Shown here: positions 46,847 through 56,328 of the stretch, piece after piece
Position numbering within the stretch: position 1 is the first letter of the stretch
Layout: every line of letters begins with the position of its first letter
Assembly (NCBI RefSeq): GCF_001506075.1
Contig: NZ_KQ947475.1
Span: forward strand, 2,796,631 to 2,860,630
DNA from: Vibrio sp. MEBiC08052
GTDB lineage: Bacteria > Pseudomonadota > Gammaproteobacteria > Enterobacterales > Vibrionaceae
Reading direction: 5' to 3'
Length of the DNA stretch: 64,000 nt
Notes under the pieces: model-generated
Database searches by the model: none
What the model was told of the DNA's origin: nothing
What the model saw: only the letters and a program-made list of their open reading frames with translations
Made by a program: the position numbers and the translations under genes

Positions 46847-46926
46847 AAAAAAAAACCTGAAAGAGTATGTTCACATTTCAATGAACGACCCTTTCAGGTT
46901 TTGCCCGCTTTTCACGGTAACAATCC
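46847..46926 (-). promoter_or_regulatory. BglG/LicT-type antiterminator (RAT) and terminator, proximal copy
   Basis: On the minus strand GGATTGTTACC (46926-46916) and the companion half GGCAAAACCTGAAAG form the conserved RAT stem. The CCTGAAAG part also pairs with CTTTCAGG further on, making a terminator followed by nine T residues (46855-46847). If a BglG-type protein binds the RAT, read-through into the PTS gene follows. Confidence 0.8.
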
Positions 46927-46946
46927 TAAAATTCAAAAACCGATAA

Positions 46947-47036
46947 TAAAAAAACCTGACCACCCGAAGTTACTTGAAAGAGATCTCTCACTTCGTTTGT
47001 GTCAGGTTTTGCCTGCATGAGATACAGTAACAATCC
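46947..47036 (-). promoter_or_regulatory. BglG/LicT-type antiterminator (RAT) and terminator, distal copy
   Basis: GGATTGTTACTG (47036-47025) and GCAGGCAAAACCTGAC repeat almost exactly the E. coli bgl RAT. The CCTGAC part pairs with GTCAGG at 46958-46953, followed by seven T, a factor-independent terminator. It lies 110 bp before the second copy, with no gene between the two. Confidence 0.85.
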
Positions 47037-47291
47037 GATATAAACACGTTTTACCTTCTCTGATTCAATCAAACAATCAAGAACTATTGCGATTGTGATA
47101 TGGATCAGGTAATTGATTTAAGTCTCAGAAACCAGTTACATGAGACTGTTCGTGTGACGCTGAAGTAATCTGCAACATCATCTAACTCATTTCACCGACC
47201 GATGCATTAATCAGCTCAAGGCATTTGCTCGCCGAAACCACATCTTCAACACATTTTCCCGATCAAGTCGTAACTGTTTTGCATGTACAAA

Positions 47292-48233
47292 TTAAGGGCG
47301 AGCCCTCATAAAGCGTTCCTCTTTCATTGTTTTCCCCCATTGCTCACCAATATATTGTTCGACACGTGAAAAACCATATTTCTCGTAGAGATGGTGCGCA
47401 GCTTCCAGCCCTTCAACGGTGTACAGATGCGTTTCATCAAAACCCGATGCATCCACGAATGCTAAAGCAGCCGTCAGAAGTTGATGGCCGACACCGGTTC
47501 CTCTGGCTTTGTCATCAACAATAAACCAGCGTAAGTGGGCTTTCCCCGGACCTAAATCTTCTCCGTCAATGGCAATTGAACCCACAATCTCTTCGCCCAG
47601 TTTGGCAACCCATATTTCATTGTGAGCATGATCTAAACGGCCACAAAACTCCGCAAGCCCGCTTGCGACCGCAGATTCAAATGGCTGCCCAAAGCCAGTT
47701 TCTCTTGAATAATAAGTGCTATGCATTGCCGTTATTTGGGCGATCAGGCCATGACAATACCCCGTGGATATTTTCATTTCAGGGCGATGATTGGCTACAC
47801 TCAATCGGCCGGATAAAGCATCCGCATACAACTGAAGCCCATCGATAATGGTCTTTTCTTGCTGCCGATTAAGATGTTTGAGTGCTTCGATGACCTGATG
47901 TTGTGCAAACGCATGTATGGCTGCGACCCGTTTTTGTCCAACCGGAGTGAGTCTCAGTTGTTTACTTCTGGCATCATGCGAATGGAGTTCCTCTTGAATA
48001 TCCCCGGCGGCCATTAGCTTGCGTAACATCCGACTGACAGATGATTTTTCTAATTGAAGACAATCACTTAAATAACGCGCAGTGACACACTCACCATTTT
48101 CGATCTCCATTAAAGCATGCACGGCAGAAGGCGATAAATCTGTGCCAGCAAATGGCCCGCCCATAAATCCGAGCTGTCGAACCAGCTGTCGTGATGATGC
48201 ACGAATCGCATCGATATCTGAATTTGAAATCAT
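47292..48233 (-). CDS. MarR-family regulator fused to a GNAT acetyltransferase
   Basis: The 313-residue protein has a MarR winged HTH (about 20-140; LSDCLQLEKSSVSRMLRKLM, wing at EELHSHDARSKQLRLTPVGQ) and a C-terminal GNAT domain (about 155-305; acetyl-CoA loop in DKARGTGVGHQLLTAAL). Such fusions are common in proteobacteria; substrate and target are unknown. A palindrome lies just upstream of the start. Confidence 0.85.
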   Translation of the reverse strand: MISNSDIDAIRASSRQLVRQLGFMGGPFAGTDLSPSAVHALMEIENGECVTARYLSDCLQLEKSSVSRMLRKLMAAGDIQEELHSHDARSKQLRLTPVGQKRVAAIHAFAQHQVIEALKHLNRQQEKTIIDGLQLYADALSGRLSVANHRPEMKISTGYCHGLIAQITAMHSTYYSRETGFGQPFESAVASGLAEFCGRLDHAHNEIWVAKLGEEIVGSIAIDGEDLGPGKAHLRWFIVDDKARGTGVGHQLLTAALAFVDASGFDETHLYTVEGLEAAHHLYEKYGFSRVEQYIGEQWGKTMKEERFMRARP

Positions 48234-48247
48234 ACTCGCCCCATTTA

Positions 48248-48262
48248 GTTGTATAGTACAAC
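48248..48262. promoter_or_regulatory. palindromic candidate operator of the MarR-GNAT gene
   Basis: GTTGTA-TAG-TACAAC is a perfect six-plus-six palindrome centred 22 bp upstream of the start codon. It fits the size and AT-rich form of MarR-family sites and is likely bound by the gene's own product. No direct evidence. Confidence 0.5.
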
Positions 48263-48510
48263 AATATGGTCAATAAATAGATATGTCAACTCGTTGCAAC
48301 AAAAACACGATTCAAACGGCTTCTGTTTTGCGCAAGGAGACCATATTATGGTGCTTGAACAGCAACTCAATGCGTCAAACGCGTTATGACTGTCAGTTGC
48401 TGAACGATAAACCGAAGACCTTGCCAATCTTTTTCGGGGTTTCTGCACAAGACACTCAGCAAGCCTGACGTTAAAGGATCAACGCTGACTTTTATTCAAA
48501 GGAAATTTAC

Positions 48511-49371
48511 ATGTTTACAATTGCAGCCGATGTCAAGAATGCGCTGGGAGAATGCCCGCTCTGGTGCGAGAACACGCGCAGCCTGTACTGGACAGATATA
48601 AAAGGCAGCGAACTGCTTGCCATGCAAGTGGATAATCATGTTGTCAGGCGCTGGCCGTTACCGGAAAAACTCGGCTCGTTTGCACTCACCGACCAGGCTG
48701 ACGTTTTGCTGATGGGCATGGTCTCCCAGCTCGGCTTTTATCATCTGAATACCGGGACATTTAACCCGGTGGTAGCATCACCGGGGGCGCCGGGAACCCG
48801 AATCAACGATGGCCGTTGTGACCGTGCCGGCAACTTTGTTTTTGGTACCATAGATGAAGGGAGTCCCGTTCAGCCGGTGGGAAAATTTCACCGACTGAAT
48901 GCCGACACTCTGGAAGTCGAAACACTGGCACTCCCTGAAGTGTTCATCCCTAATAGTATCTGCTTCAGCCCGGATGGCGGAACCATGTACTACACAGATT
49001 CAAAACTGGGTCGGATTTTCTGTTGCGATTATCCTTCGCTCAAAAATCAGCGTGTTTTCGCGGAGACAGAGGGCTCAGAAGAACCGGATGGTTCATGTGT
49101 AGACGCCCAGGGTTACGTATGGAATGCAAAATGGGGCGGAAGCCGGGTTGTCCGTTACCGTCCCGATGGCACAGTTGACTTCATCCTGACCTCCCCTGCC
49201 GTTCAGACAACCTGCCCGGTTCTCGGTGGAGAGAATTTCGCGACCTTGTACTGCACCAGCGCACGAGTGGGACTCTCAACACCTTCTGAATATGACGGCG
49301 CATTGTTAAAAGCAGTGTCAGCGGTTTCCCCCGGTTTGCCGGAAAGCCGTTTTGCAGTCAAATTGCGATAG
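48511..49371 (+). CDS. SMP-30/gluconolactonase/LRE family protein
   Basis: The 286-residue protein folds as a six-bladed propeller: an early Glu metal ligand in LGECPLWCE (about 14), RINDGRCDRAGNFVFGT, IPNSICFSPDGGTMYYTDS with the catalytic Asn/Asp ligands, and EEPDGSCVDAQGYVWNAKWG. The family hydrolyses sugar lactones in pathways such as arabinose, xylose or galactose oxidation. AAGGAAAT precedes the ATG. It stands alone, apart from the upstream operon. Confidence 0.85.
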   Translation: MFTIAADVKNALGECPLWCENTRSLYWTDIKGSELLAMQVDNHVVRRWPLPEKLGSFALTDQADVLLMGMVSQLGFYHLNTGTFNPVVASPGAPGTRINDGRCDRAGNFVFGTIDEGSPVQPVGKFHRLNADTLEVETLALPEVFIPNSICFSPDGGTMYYTDSKLGRIFCCDYPSLKNQRVFAETEGSEEPDGSCVDAQGYVWNAKWGGSRVVRYRPDGTVDFILTSPAVQTTCPVLGGENFATLYCTSARVGLSTPSEYDGALLKAVSAVSPGLPESRFAVKLR

Positions 49372-49657
49372 GAAATAACACAATACGAGGTAACTGATTG
49401 CTTGAACATGAAAACAAATGGAATCAAAAGACGCATGGGGTCATGCTCACAAGATGAATTTCCGAAGTGAGCTTTCAACAGGGAAAGAGGGAAAGCCGGT
49501 GAGAGGTTAAGTCACAACATCCCGACGGCTTCTACTCACGAAACCATCACTCACCGAACCATGCGACGATCATCATCGGAGCGGGAAAAAATGATGGATT
49601 CGTGAGGTCTTGTGGCCGAAAACATCGAGAGAACGGCCTTCCGGACAGCACGATGAT

Positions 49658-50422
49658 TCAGTCCCCGGCAACGACTAATTCCGTGCCAGCCTTTTTAAAC
49701 AACGCTTGATAATCAGGCTCTGGCCAGATATCCGTAATACAAAGATCAAATTCAGAAAGATTAGCGACTTTTAAAGCACCACGTTTACGAAATTTTGATG
49801 AATCAAGCAACAAAATACTGCGTGTTGCGGATGACATCATGGCCTTTTTCACAGCGACCTTCTCCATATCGAAATCTAATATATTCCCCAATGAATCCAG
49901 ACCGGAAGCACAAATCAACGCACAGTCTGCGAAATAACTTCTAATTTCATCGCAGGTTTTCGCGCCTGTCAGAGAGCCATCAGCACCTCGCAAAGTGCCG
50001 CCGGTCACAATCACATTATGTTCACTCCCATGCGCTGCAAAAATCATGGCCGCAGATAAGTTATGAGTCATAATCTGTCTCCCGGGCAACAGCGCCATCG
50101 CCGATGCCACCCGGTCACAAGTTGTGCCCGTATCAATAAAACAGCTCTCCGTCGGTTCCAGACATGCTAACGCTGCTTTAGCAATGACCGATTTAGCGTC
50201 CGTCATCATTTCAGATTTAAATCGATACCCCAACCGCACGTCGGTATCCGCCTCAGTAACCCCGCCATGAAAACGCTGCAAGAGATTTTCATCACACAAT
50301 TTTTTCAGATCGCGCCGAATGGTGGGCTGCGAACAGTCCAGCTTTTTGGCTAAAAACTCGATCGAGGCATACCCCTGCTGACGAACAATTTCTAATAATT
50401 TCTGGTGTCGGACTTGGGACAA
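49658..50422 (-). CDS. DeoR-family transcriptional regulator
   Basis: The 254-residue protein has the DeoR HTH (FLAKKLDCSQPTIRRDLKKL, about 19-38, then FHGGV) and a C-terminal sugar-phosphate-binding domain (SCFIDTGTTCDRVASAM; TGGTLRGADGSLTG; LLLDSSKFRKRG). It diverges from the LOG-like gene across 98 bp, so it may control it and the ABC importer. The ligand would be a phosphorylated sugar or nucleotide derivative. Confidence 0.85.
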   Translation of the reverse strand: MSQVRHQKLLEIVRQQGYASIEFLAKKLDCSQPTIRRDLKKLCDENLLQRFHGGVTEADTDVRLGYRFKSEMMTDAKSVIAKAALACLEPTESCFIDTGTTCDRVASAMALLPGRQIMTHNLSAAMIFAAHGSEHNVIVTGGTLRGADGSLTGAKTCDEIRSYFADCALICASGLDSLGNILDFDMEKVAVKKAMMSSATRSILLLDSSKFRKRGALKVANLSEFDLCITDIWPEPDYQALFKKAGTELVVAGD

Positions 50423-50520
50423 GTGATGATCTCCAAATTGTCATAATGAACATTTATGCTCAAATCTACCAAAATTCACTCCCTTTGTGATTTATTCTGC
50501 TTAAGAGTCATAAAAAATTC

Positions 50521-51177
50521 ATGAATACATTGTTTTCACTCGAAATAAAAACCAACCGTCTTTACTGTAATGGTAAAGCGACACTGATTCGTCTTATCGA
50601 TGCTGATAGCGCATTCGCCCTTGCGCTTAAAGACTGTCTGAGTCAGCAAGAGGTCCTAAAACTCATCCGCGACTTTCCCAATGAAGTTCAGATACCCCCG
50701 GTCGGTGTGATTGGCCCCAAAGAGGCGACAGACGCTCAATATCAATGCGCACAGACCCTTGGGCATATGCTTGCCAGTCTTGGCTTTTGTGTCATTTGCG
50801 GCGGACGAAACGGTTCAATGGAAGCCGTTTGTAAAGGCGTCTATCAGGCAGGTGGGAAATCGATCGCTCTGCTTCCCGGAGATAATTGGCTGGAAGCGAA
50901 CCCTTACGTGACCATCCCAGTCGTCACCAATATGGGGCCAACCAGAAACTCATTAATCGCTCAGACAGCTTTTGCCCTGATTGCGGTTGGCGGCGGTTAC
51001 GGCACTCTGACGGAAATGGCCTATGGCCTGCATTACGATAAAGCGGTATTTGCCACCTGCGACGCACCTCAAATTAAAGGCGCCCGATACGACACAGATC
51101 TTGAGACCATTGTGACCAATATATGCAACATCTTATTTGGTGACCTGTCATTCAATGAACCCGCGATCGCGTCATAA
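50521..51177 (+). CDS. LOG-like SLOG-domain protein (TIGR00725-type)
   Basis: The 218-residue protein has a Rossmann-like SLOG domain from about residue 60 (VGVIGPKEATD), with the nucleotide loop VICGGRNGSMEAV, TNMGPTRNSLIAQ, and the glycine-rich VGGGYGTLTEM (about 158-168). Members related to LOG release cytokinin-type bases from their nucleotides or bind nucleotides. The preceding 60 residues are extra. It lies upstream of the ABC importer, which hints at a nucleotide- or sugar-derived substrate. Function unproved. Confidence 0.75.
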   Translation: MNTLFSLEIKTNRLYCNGKATLIRLIDADSAFALALKDCLSQQEVLKLIRDFPNEVQIPPVGVIGPKEATDAQYQCAQTLGHMLASLGFCVICGGRNGSMEAVCKGVYQAGGKSIALLPGDNWLEANPYVTIPVVTNMGPTRNSLIAQTAFALIAVGGGYGTLTEMAYGLHYDKAVFATCDAPQIKGARYDTDLETIVTNICNILFGDLSFNEPAIAS

Positions 51178-51257
51178 ACAAACCTTAAACAATACGTAAT
51201 CAAAATGTCATCGCACAGCATCATGATCACAAACAATCAAATTGAACGATTGTTGTC

Positions 51258-52034
51258 ATGAAAAAGATTACGTCTATTTACATTATTTATTTGTTGCTAC
51301 CGATTCTCCTTTTGGCAGTCGGCTCCTTTGGACAAAGTTGGGTCAATACCCTGCTGCCAAACGGATTTACCTTCGACTGGTATATTCAGATATTGCAGTC
51401 AACCGCTTATCGTAATGCGTTATTGATGAGCCTGCAGGTCTGTATCGCCGTCTGTCTGGTCAATTTATTGGTGGTAACACCGGTGGTGTACTTACTCCAG
51501 TTAACGGATAGTTTGCGATTAAATAAGCTCTCTCGCATGTCAGCACTCATGCCGATAGCGGTTCCAGAACTGGTGATAGGTTTTGGTTTCATCCTTGCTT
51601 TCACCTCAGATGCGCTGCCTTGGCTAGGCACCACGTGGGTCCTGATTCTTGGCCACTGGGTACTGACATTCCCTTATTTTTTCTTCAGCCTGTCGGCGGA
51701 TATTGAGAAGTCACCACTCAAAAGTCTGGATCGAGTCGCGCAGTCTTTCGGCGCATCATCTATCCGGCGTTTTGTCACCGTCTTTTTGCCTTTGGCATCG
51801 CAATCACTACTGACCGGCCTTTTGACGGTAGCAGCGATTTCATTGGGTGAATTTCAACTCAGCAACCTCATCGCCGGATTTATGAACCGGACTTACCCCA
51901 CCTTGTTACTGCAGGCTTTCTATGGCGCGACAGGGCTTGCTTGTGCCGCCACGATGATTTTACTGGTGCTGGCAATAGCCATGTCACTACTCTCCAGTCT
52001 TCCTCACTGGTCAGATGCAAGGAGTCACAGCTAA
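51258..52034 (+). CDS. ABC importer permease
   Basis: The 258-residue protein has six membrane helices and the EAA-type coupling region with SLDRVAQSFGASSIRRFVTVF (about 155-175 onward). It resembles the PotC/AfuB half of iron, spermidine or phosphonate importers. Its stop overlaps the start of the ATPase gene by one base. Confidence 0.82.
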   Translation: MKKITSIYIIYLLLPILLLAVGSFGQSWVNTLLPNGFTFDWYIQILQSTAYRNALLMSLQVCIAVCLVNLLVVTPVVYLLQLTDSLRLNKLSRMSALMPIAVPELVIGFGFILAFTSDALPWLGTTWVLILGHWVLTFPYFFFSLSADIEKSPLKSLDRVAQSFGASSIRRFVTVFLPLASQSLLTGLLTVAAISLGEFQLSNLIAGFMNRTYPTLLLQAFYGATGLACAATMILLVLAIAMSLLSSLPHWSDARSHS

Positions 52035-53065
52035 TGATTGAATTTCGCTCGGTCTCTTATACTTATCCCGGCAGTGATGTCGGTGTACATGATATTTCGT
52101 TATCGGTTAACAATGGTGAATTACTGGCTATCCTTGGTAAAAGTGGCTGTGGAAAAACCACGTTACTCAAACTTCTGGCCGGATTTGAACAGCCAAATTC
52201 CGGACAAGTTATCATTCATCACCAAGATCAATCGGGCATTCCGTGTTCGCAACGCCGTCTTGGCATTGTATTTCAGGACTATGCACTCTTTCCGCATTAC
52301 AACGTCTTAAAGAATGTCATGTATCCGCTCAAAATCAATAAAACGGCCAATGCCCGAGAGAAAGCAATGGCGATGATCGAGCTGGTTGGTCTTGGGGGGA
52401 CGGAAAACCGAATGCCTCACCAGCTTTCCGGAGGACAAAAACAACGTGTGGCACTGGCTCGCGCTTTGGTTTTTGAACCGCAAGCCTTGCTACTGGATGA
52501 ACCCCTGTCGGCACTTGATGCTTCCCTCCGTCAGGAAATGCGCGAAGAAATTGTCAAAATCCAAAAAACACTCAATATCACGACCTTTTTGATTACGCAT
52601 GATCAGGAAGAAGCCATGAGCATGGCCGATCAGGTTGCGGTGATGGAAAATGGTCAAATTCAGCAATGTGGTCAGCCGTTGACGATTTATCACCGCCCCA
52701 ATTCCGTCGCAGTTGCTCGCTTTGTCGGTAAAGCCAATATTCTATCCGGCACAACAGCACAAAACGGCCTGATCAAAACTTCGTTGGGTGATCTTCGCTT
52801 ACCACAAACAGATTTGATGGCAGATCAGTCCGTTCAGTTAGTGATCCGACCGGAACAAATTATTGCGGCACCGGATATAACAGCACCCAACCAATTTGCT
52901 GTAGAGGCGATCGAACAACAGCAATTTCTCGGCCATACCATGGCTTACCGACTACGCGTCAGTGGTCAACCTCTTGATGTATATACCCCTTATTTAACGA
53001 CACCCTTAACCCGAATCGCCATTCCTGCCGAATCGGTTCATGTGATTGAAAACGGAGACTTTTGA
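52034..53065 (+). CDS. ABC importer ATP-binding protein
   Basis: The 343-residue ATPase has Walker A GKSGCGKTT (about 35-43), signature LSGGQKQRVALARAL (about 132-146), Walker B ALLLDEP and a C-terminal TOBE-type domain. It starts at the ATG overlapping the permease stop (TAATG), and its own stop overlaps the next start (TGATG). It powers import with the two permeases. Confidence 0.88.
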   Translation: MIEFRSVSYTYPGSDVGVHDISLSVNNGELLAILGKSGCGKTTLLKLLAGFEQPNSGQVIIHHQDQSGIPCSQRRLGIVFQDYALFPHYNVLKNVMYPLKINKTANAREKAMAMIELVGLGGTENRMPHQLSGGQKQRVALARALVFEPQALLLDEPLSALDASLRQEMREEIVKIQKTLNITTFLITHDQEEAMSMADQVAVMENGQIQQCGQPLTIYHRPNSVAVARFVGKANILSGTTAQNGLIKTSLGDLRLPQTDLMADQSVQLVIRPEQIIAAPDITAPNQFAVEAIEQQQFLGHTMAYRLRVSGQPLDVYTPYLTTPLTRIAIPAESVHVIENGDF

Positions 53066-54144
53066 TGAAATCTTTCAAGACTACGCTCGCGGCAACCATA
53101 CTGGCACTATTACCAGTGTGCAGCAGTATGGCTCAAGCACTAAAGAGCCCGGAATTGTACCCGGGGGAACAAGCTCAATACGACAAAGCCACCAAAGAAG
53201 GCATGGTGATTTCATTTGATACCGGCCCGACTTGGGCGAACTGGGGCTCGATGTTTAAAGCATTCAAAAAGCGCTATCCGGGGATGGAAATTGTTTACAA
53301 TGATTTAGGGTCGGCAGCAACGGTTGTTGCGCTGGAGAAATCTAAACATCGCCCTCAAGCCGATACTGCATACTACTTTGGCGCGTCAGCGATTGATGCG
53401 AGTAAGCGAAATCTTCTGAGTGGATTCAAACCCGTTAACTTCAATAAAATTCCTCAGGTTTTTAAAGATCCGGATGGCAAATGGTTCACCATTCATACTT
53501 TAAATGTGGCGTTTCTGGTGAATAAAAAACTGGTTAAACACGTGCCGACCTCTTGGGCCGACTTACAGAAATCCGAATACAAGAACAGCATCGTATATCA
53601 AGATCCCCGAACGACTGGTCAGGGGCAAGTTGTTGTTTTAGCAGCGAATGACGCTCAAGGCGGTGATATGTCCAATGTTGCTCCTGGCGCGAAGTACTTC
53701 GGCCATTTAAAAACCATGGGTAATACTTTGCGAGTGGTAGGAACCACACCATACGCACAGTTCGTTAAAGGTGAAATTCCGATTTGGATTGGTTATGAAA
53801 ACGATGGCCTGAAAGCAATGATGAAAGATGGTATGGGCGAGAACGTCGCAGTCATCATTCCCAAAGAGGCCTCGCTTGCCGCACCATACGCCATCTCAAT
53901 GGTAAAAAATGGTCCTAACCCTGAATCAGCAAAATTATGGCTGAATTTTGTGATGTCTGAAAAGGGACAATCAATTTTTGCTGAGGGATTTGTTCGCCCG
54001 GTACTGACAGAGATGCCCCTGCCAAAATCAGTGCAAGATAAGTTAGTGAGAGCGCCCCAGATTCACCCTCTGGACCTTGAAGCCGCAGCTAAAATCAAAC
54101 CACAACTTGATAAGCTGTGGGCGAAAGCTGTCCTCACTCACTAA
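53065..54144 (+). CDS. ABC importer substrate-binding protein
   Basis: The 359-residue protein has a signal peptide (cleavage after SSMAQ, about 24) and belongs to the AfuA/PotD-type binding proteins (COG1840 pattern: TWANWGSMFKAFKKRYPGME; LVKHVPTSWADLQKSEYK; GPNPESAKLWLNFVMSEKGQ). Relatives bind ferric ions, thiamin, phosphonates or polyamines. The ligand cannot be set from sequence. Confidence 0.8.
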   Translation: MKSFKTTLAATILALLPVCSSMAQALKSPELYPGEQAQYDKATKEGMVISFDTGPTWANWGSMFKAFKKRYPGMEIVYNDLGSAATVVALEKSKHRPQADTAYYFGASAIDASKRNLLSGFKPVNFNKIPQVFKDPDGKWFTIHTLNVAFLVNKKLVKHVPTSWADLQKSEYKNSIVYQDPRTTGQGQVVVLAANDAQGGDMSNVAPGAKYFGHLKTMGNTLRVVGTTPYAQFVKGEIPIWIGYENDGLKAMMKDGMGENVAVIIPKEASLAAPYAISMVKNGPNPESAKLWLNFVMSEKGQSIFAEGFVRPVLTEMPLPKSVQDKLVRAPQIHPLDLEAAAKIKPQLDKLWAKAVLTH

Positions 54145-54164
54145 TCATAACTAAGGATAAAACT

Positions 54165-54995
54165 GTGAAACTTGTAAAATGGGTTCGTTGGCTCACCGTC
54201 ACTCCCGGATTGCTTGGTTACGGCCTGTTTTTCATTTTTCCTGTGATGTTAGTCTTTTCTGAGGCGCTTTCCGCGCCTCTCGAAACCTTCAATCGCATGA
54301 TTTCTGATAGCTACCTCGTGGGAAGTATCCAAGGGAGTCTCTTACTTGCACTAACTACATCAGCAGGATCTCTCACCGTTGCCTTGTGTATCGCCCGATT
54401 TTTAAGCCAGTGCCACCCTGTCGTCCGACAGTGGTTAAGCGTGGGTATCGCTCTCCCATTAGTCTTTAGCGGGTTGATCGTCGCCTATGGTTTTATTCTC
54501 ACTTTCGGAAGAGCTGGTTTTGTAACGCAATTACTCGGGCATGTCGGTGTCCCGGAATCCGTGTTCGGTAATCTGATTTTTACGCCCTTTGGTCTGGGGC
54601 TGGCATATTGCTACTACCTGATCCCCAGAGCCGTATTTATTTTGCTCCCCGTCATGTTAAATTTTGACTGGCAGCAAATTAAGGTTTCCGAAAGTTTCGG
54701 TGCTTCAAAATGGCAAAGCTACCGTTACATATTTATCCCTCAGCTTTACCCGGCGATGATCACTTCACTATGTGTCATGGTCTCGGTTGCACTCGGAGCA
54801 TATGGTACGGCATTAGCGCTGTCCGGCACCCAACTGAATATATTACCTCTCACGCTTTACAGTAAAATATCTGATGGCGGGACCGATTTCCCGGTCGTAG
54901 GCATGTTATCTATCGTTTTGGTCGCCCTGTGTATTGCGTTTACTTATCTGGCAGAATGGTTTAAACGTCGCTATGAATTCACAGGCTCGTCATAG
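54165..54995 (+). CDS. ABC importer permease, second subunit
   Basis: The 276-residue protein has six membrane helices and the conserved coupling loop (SESFGASKWQSYRYIFIP). I start at the GTG at 54165, 20 bp after the binding-protein stop, with AAGGAT before it. It completes the four-gene importer (permease, ATPase, binding protein, permease). Confidence 0.8.
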   Translation: MKLVKWVRWLTVTPGLLGYGLFFIFPVMLVFSEALSAPLETFNRMISDSYLVGSIQGSLLLALTTSAGSLTVALCIARFLSQCHPVVRQWLSVGIALPLVFSGLIVAYGFILTFGRAGFVTQLLGHVGVPESVFGNLIFTPFGLGLAYCYYLIPRAVFILLPVMLNFDWQQIKVSESFGASKWQSYRYIFIPQLYPAMITSLCVMVSVALGAYGTALALSGTQLNILPLTLYSKISDGGTDFPVVGMLSIVLVALCIAFTYLAEWFKRRYEFTGSS

Positions 54996-55085
54996 TTCAA
55001 TATAAATCAAATCGTTAAAAATCCATTTACTCTATTGTTTGAATGACGATATGGTTTGAATCACAACGGCTCCTGTGAATTGGTA

Positions 55086-56105
55086 CTAATTCAGGCATTG
55101 CTGATCTTTAATCCAATGAGCCATTATATTGAAAGCATTGGGTGAATATGAGTAACGACCTAATAACACAAACAGGTATTCCTTCCATACAGGCCATTGA
55201 GATGACAATTGATAGTCAAAAAGTTCGCTACGGAGAAGACCGTGAGTGGCGTTAGGTAACTGTTTTATACATCGAGATACATCACGGGGAAGCAGTCTGT
55301 GCCAAACGTCAACCGTCTCAGTGTGATCGACATTTCTGTCCTGTTCTCCCATCAGCAACAAGGTAGCAGTATGCATCTCAGATATATCTTTCCTTGAATC
55401 AGACTGTGAATTACGTCGTTCAAAATCTGCTCTGGTACAAATGGAGGCACAAGGTTCGCTAGCCTTTGCGATGCTGAATTGTTCGTTAAATTCCAGTTCA
55501 GCTCTTTTCTGAGCTTCTCTTATAGCGTCAACAGAGTAATGCTCTAGTTTAAGTCGTTCTCCGGTGTAGTAAATGCTTTGGCTTCGCCAGTTGATTGCGG
55601 CACCGACAAGAACAGCAAAATCAGTTTTGGTTAACTGACTAGCCTTAGGGACAACCCAACCCGCCTGAGAAAAACCAAGATACCCTCCACGACTATTTCT
55701 CAGTTCAGGCAGTTCTCTAAGTTGTTTCATCGCTGTGGCTGCCTCAACCGAACGATCGAACATAGTCTGAGCGAACCAATTGCCTGAGCTAAGGCCAACG
55801 CCCGGCTTATCCCAAGAATAAACAGCAATACCATTTGATACGAGAAAACGAACCAATGGGATATAACCTCCGTTTGACCAGCGATCCTGAGGTCCATCTC
55901 CGTGAATTAAGACAACAAATGGAGGGGAAACAACATGAGGAGGAAGGATCAGTGTTCCACTTAAAACGTCACTGCCATGAGTAAAAGATAACGTTCTCTG
56001 AGTGCCAGTGTTTTCTAATCCAAAATTCAAAAAACGGAACACCATGAAAAGAAAGATTAAAACCACCAACAATAAAAGAGATTTTTGCCACTTATATTTA
56101 ATCAT
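55086..56105 (-). CDS. membrane-anchored alpha/beta hydrolase
   Basis: The 339-residue protein has one N-terminal membrane helix (LLLLVVLIFLFMVFRFL, about 8-24), then an alpha/beta-hydrolase core: oxyanion segment VVLIHGDGPQDRW, nucleophile GFSQAG (about 144-149), and Asp/His late (GEQDRNVDH; NATHGLL). It most likely faces the periplasm. The substrate is unknown. Confidence 0.75.
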   Translation of the reverse strand: MIKYKWQKSLLLLVVLIFLFMVFRFLNFGLENTGTQRTLSFTHGSDVLSGTLILPPHVVSPPFVVLIHGDGPQDRWSNGGYIPLVRFLVSNGIAVYSWDKPGVGLSSGNWFAQTMFDRSVEAATAMKQLRELPELRNSRGGYLGFSQAGWVVPKASQLTKTDFAVLVGAAINWRSQSIYYTGERLKLEHYSVDAIREAQKRAELEFNEQFSIAKASEPCASICTRADFERRNSQSDSRKDISEMHTATLLLMGEQDRNVDHTETVDVWHRLLPRDVSRCIKQLPNATHGLLRSELFDYQLSSQWPVWKEYLFVLLGRYSYSPNAFNIMAHWIKDQQCLN

Positions 56106-56328
56106 CAGATTCCTCGACCTCTTTTCATCTCATTGCACTCACTCAAACCTGAAATATACATCAGGACACGAAGCTGCCTCTCATTTTATTTTGATCTGTA
56201 ACGTCTATGGAATAGGCAGTAATTGTGCTGAGCATGACCTCCTTGAAAACTCTAATGATGGATGCAACTAATTAGGGGATGTTACAGTACCGTTTTCGAT
56301 TAAACGAGACCAGAAATAAAGATTTATA

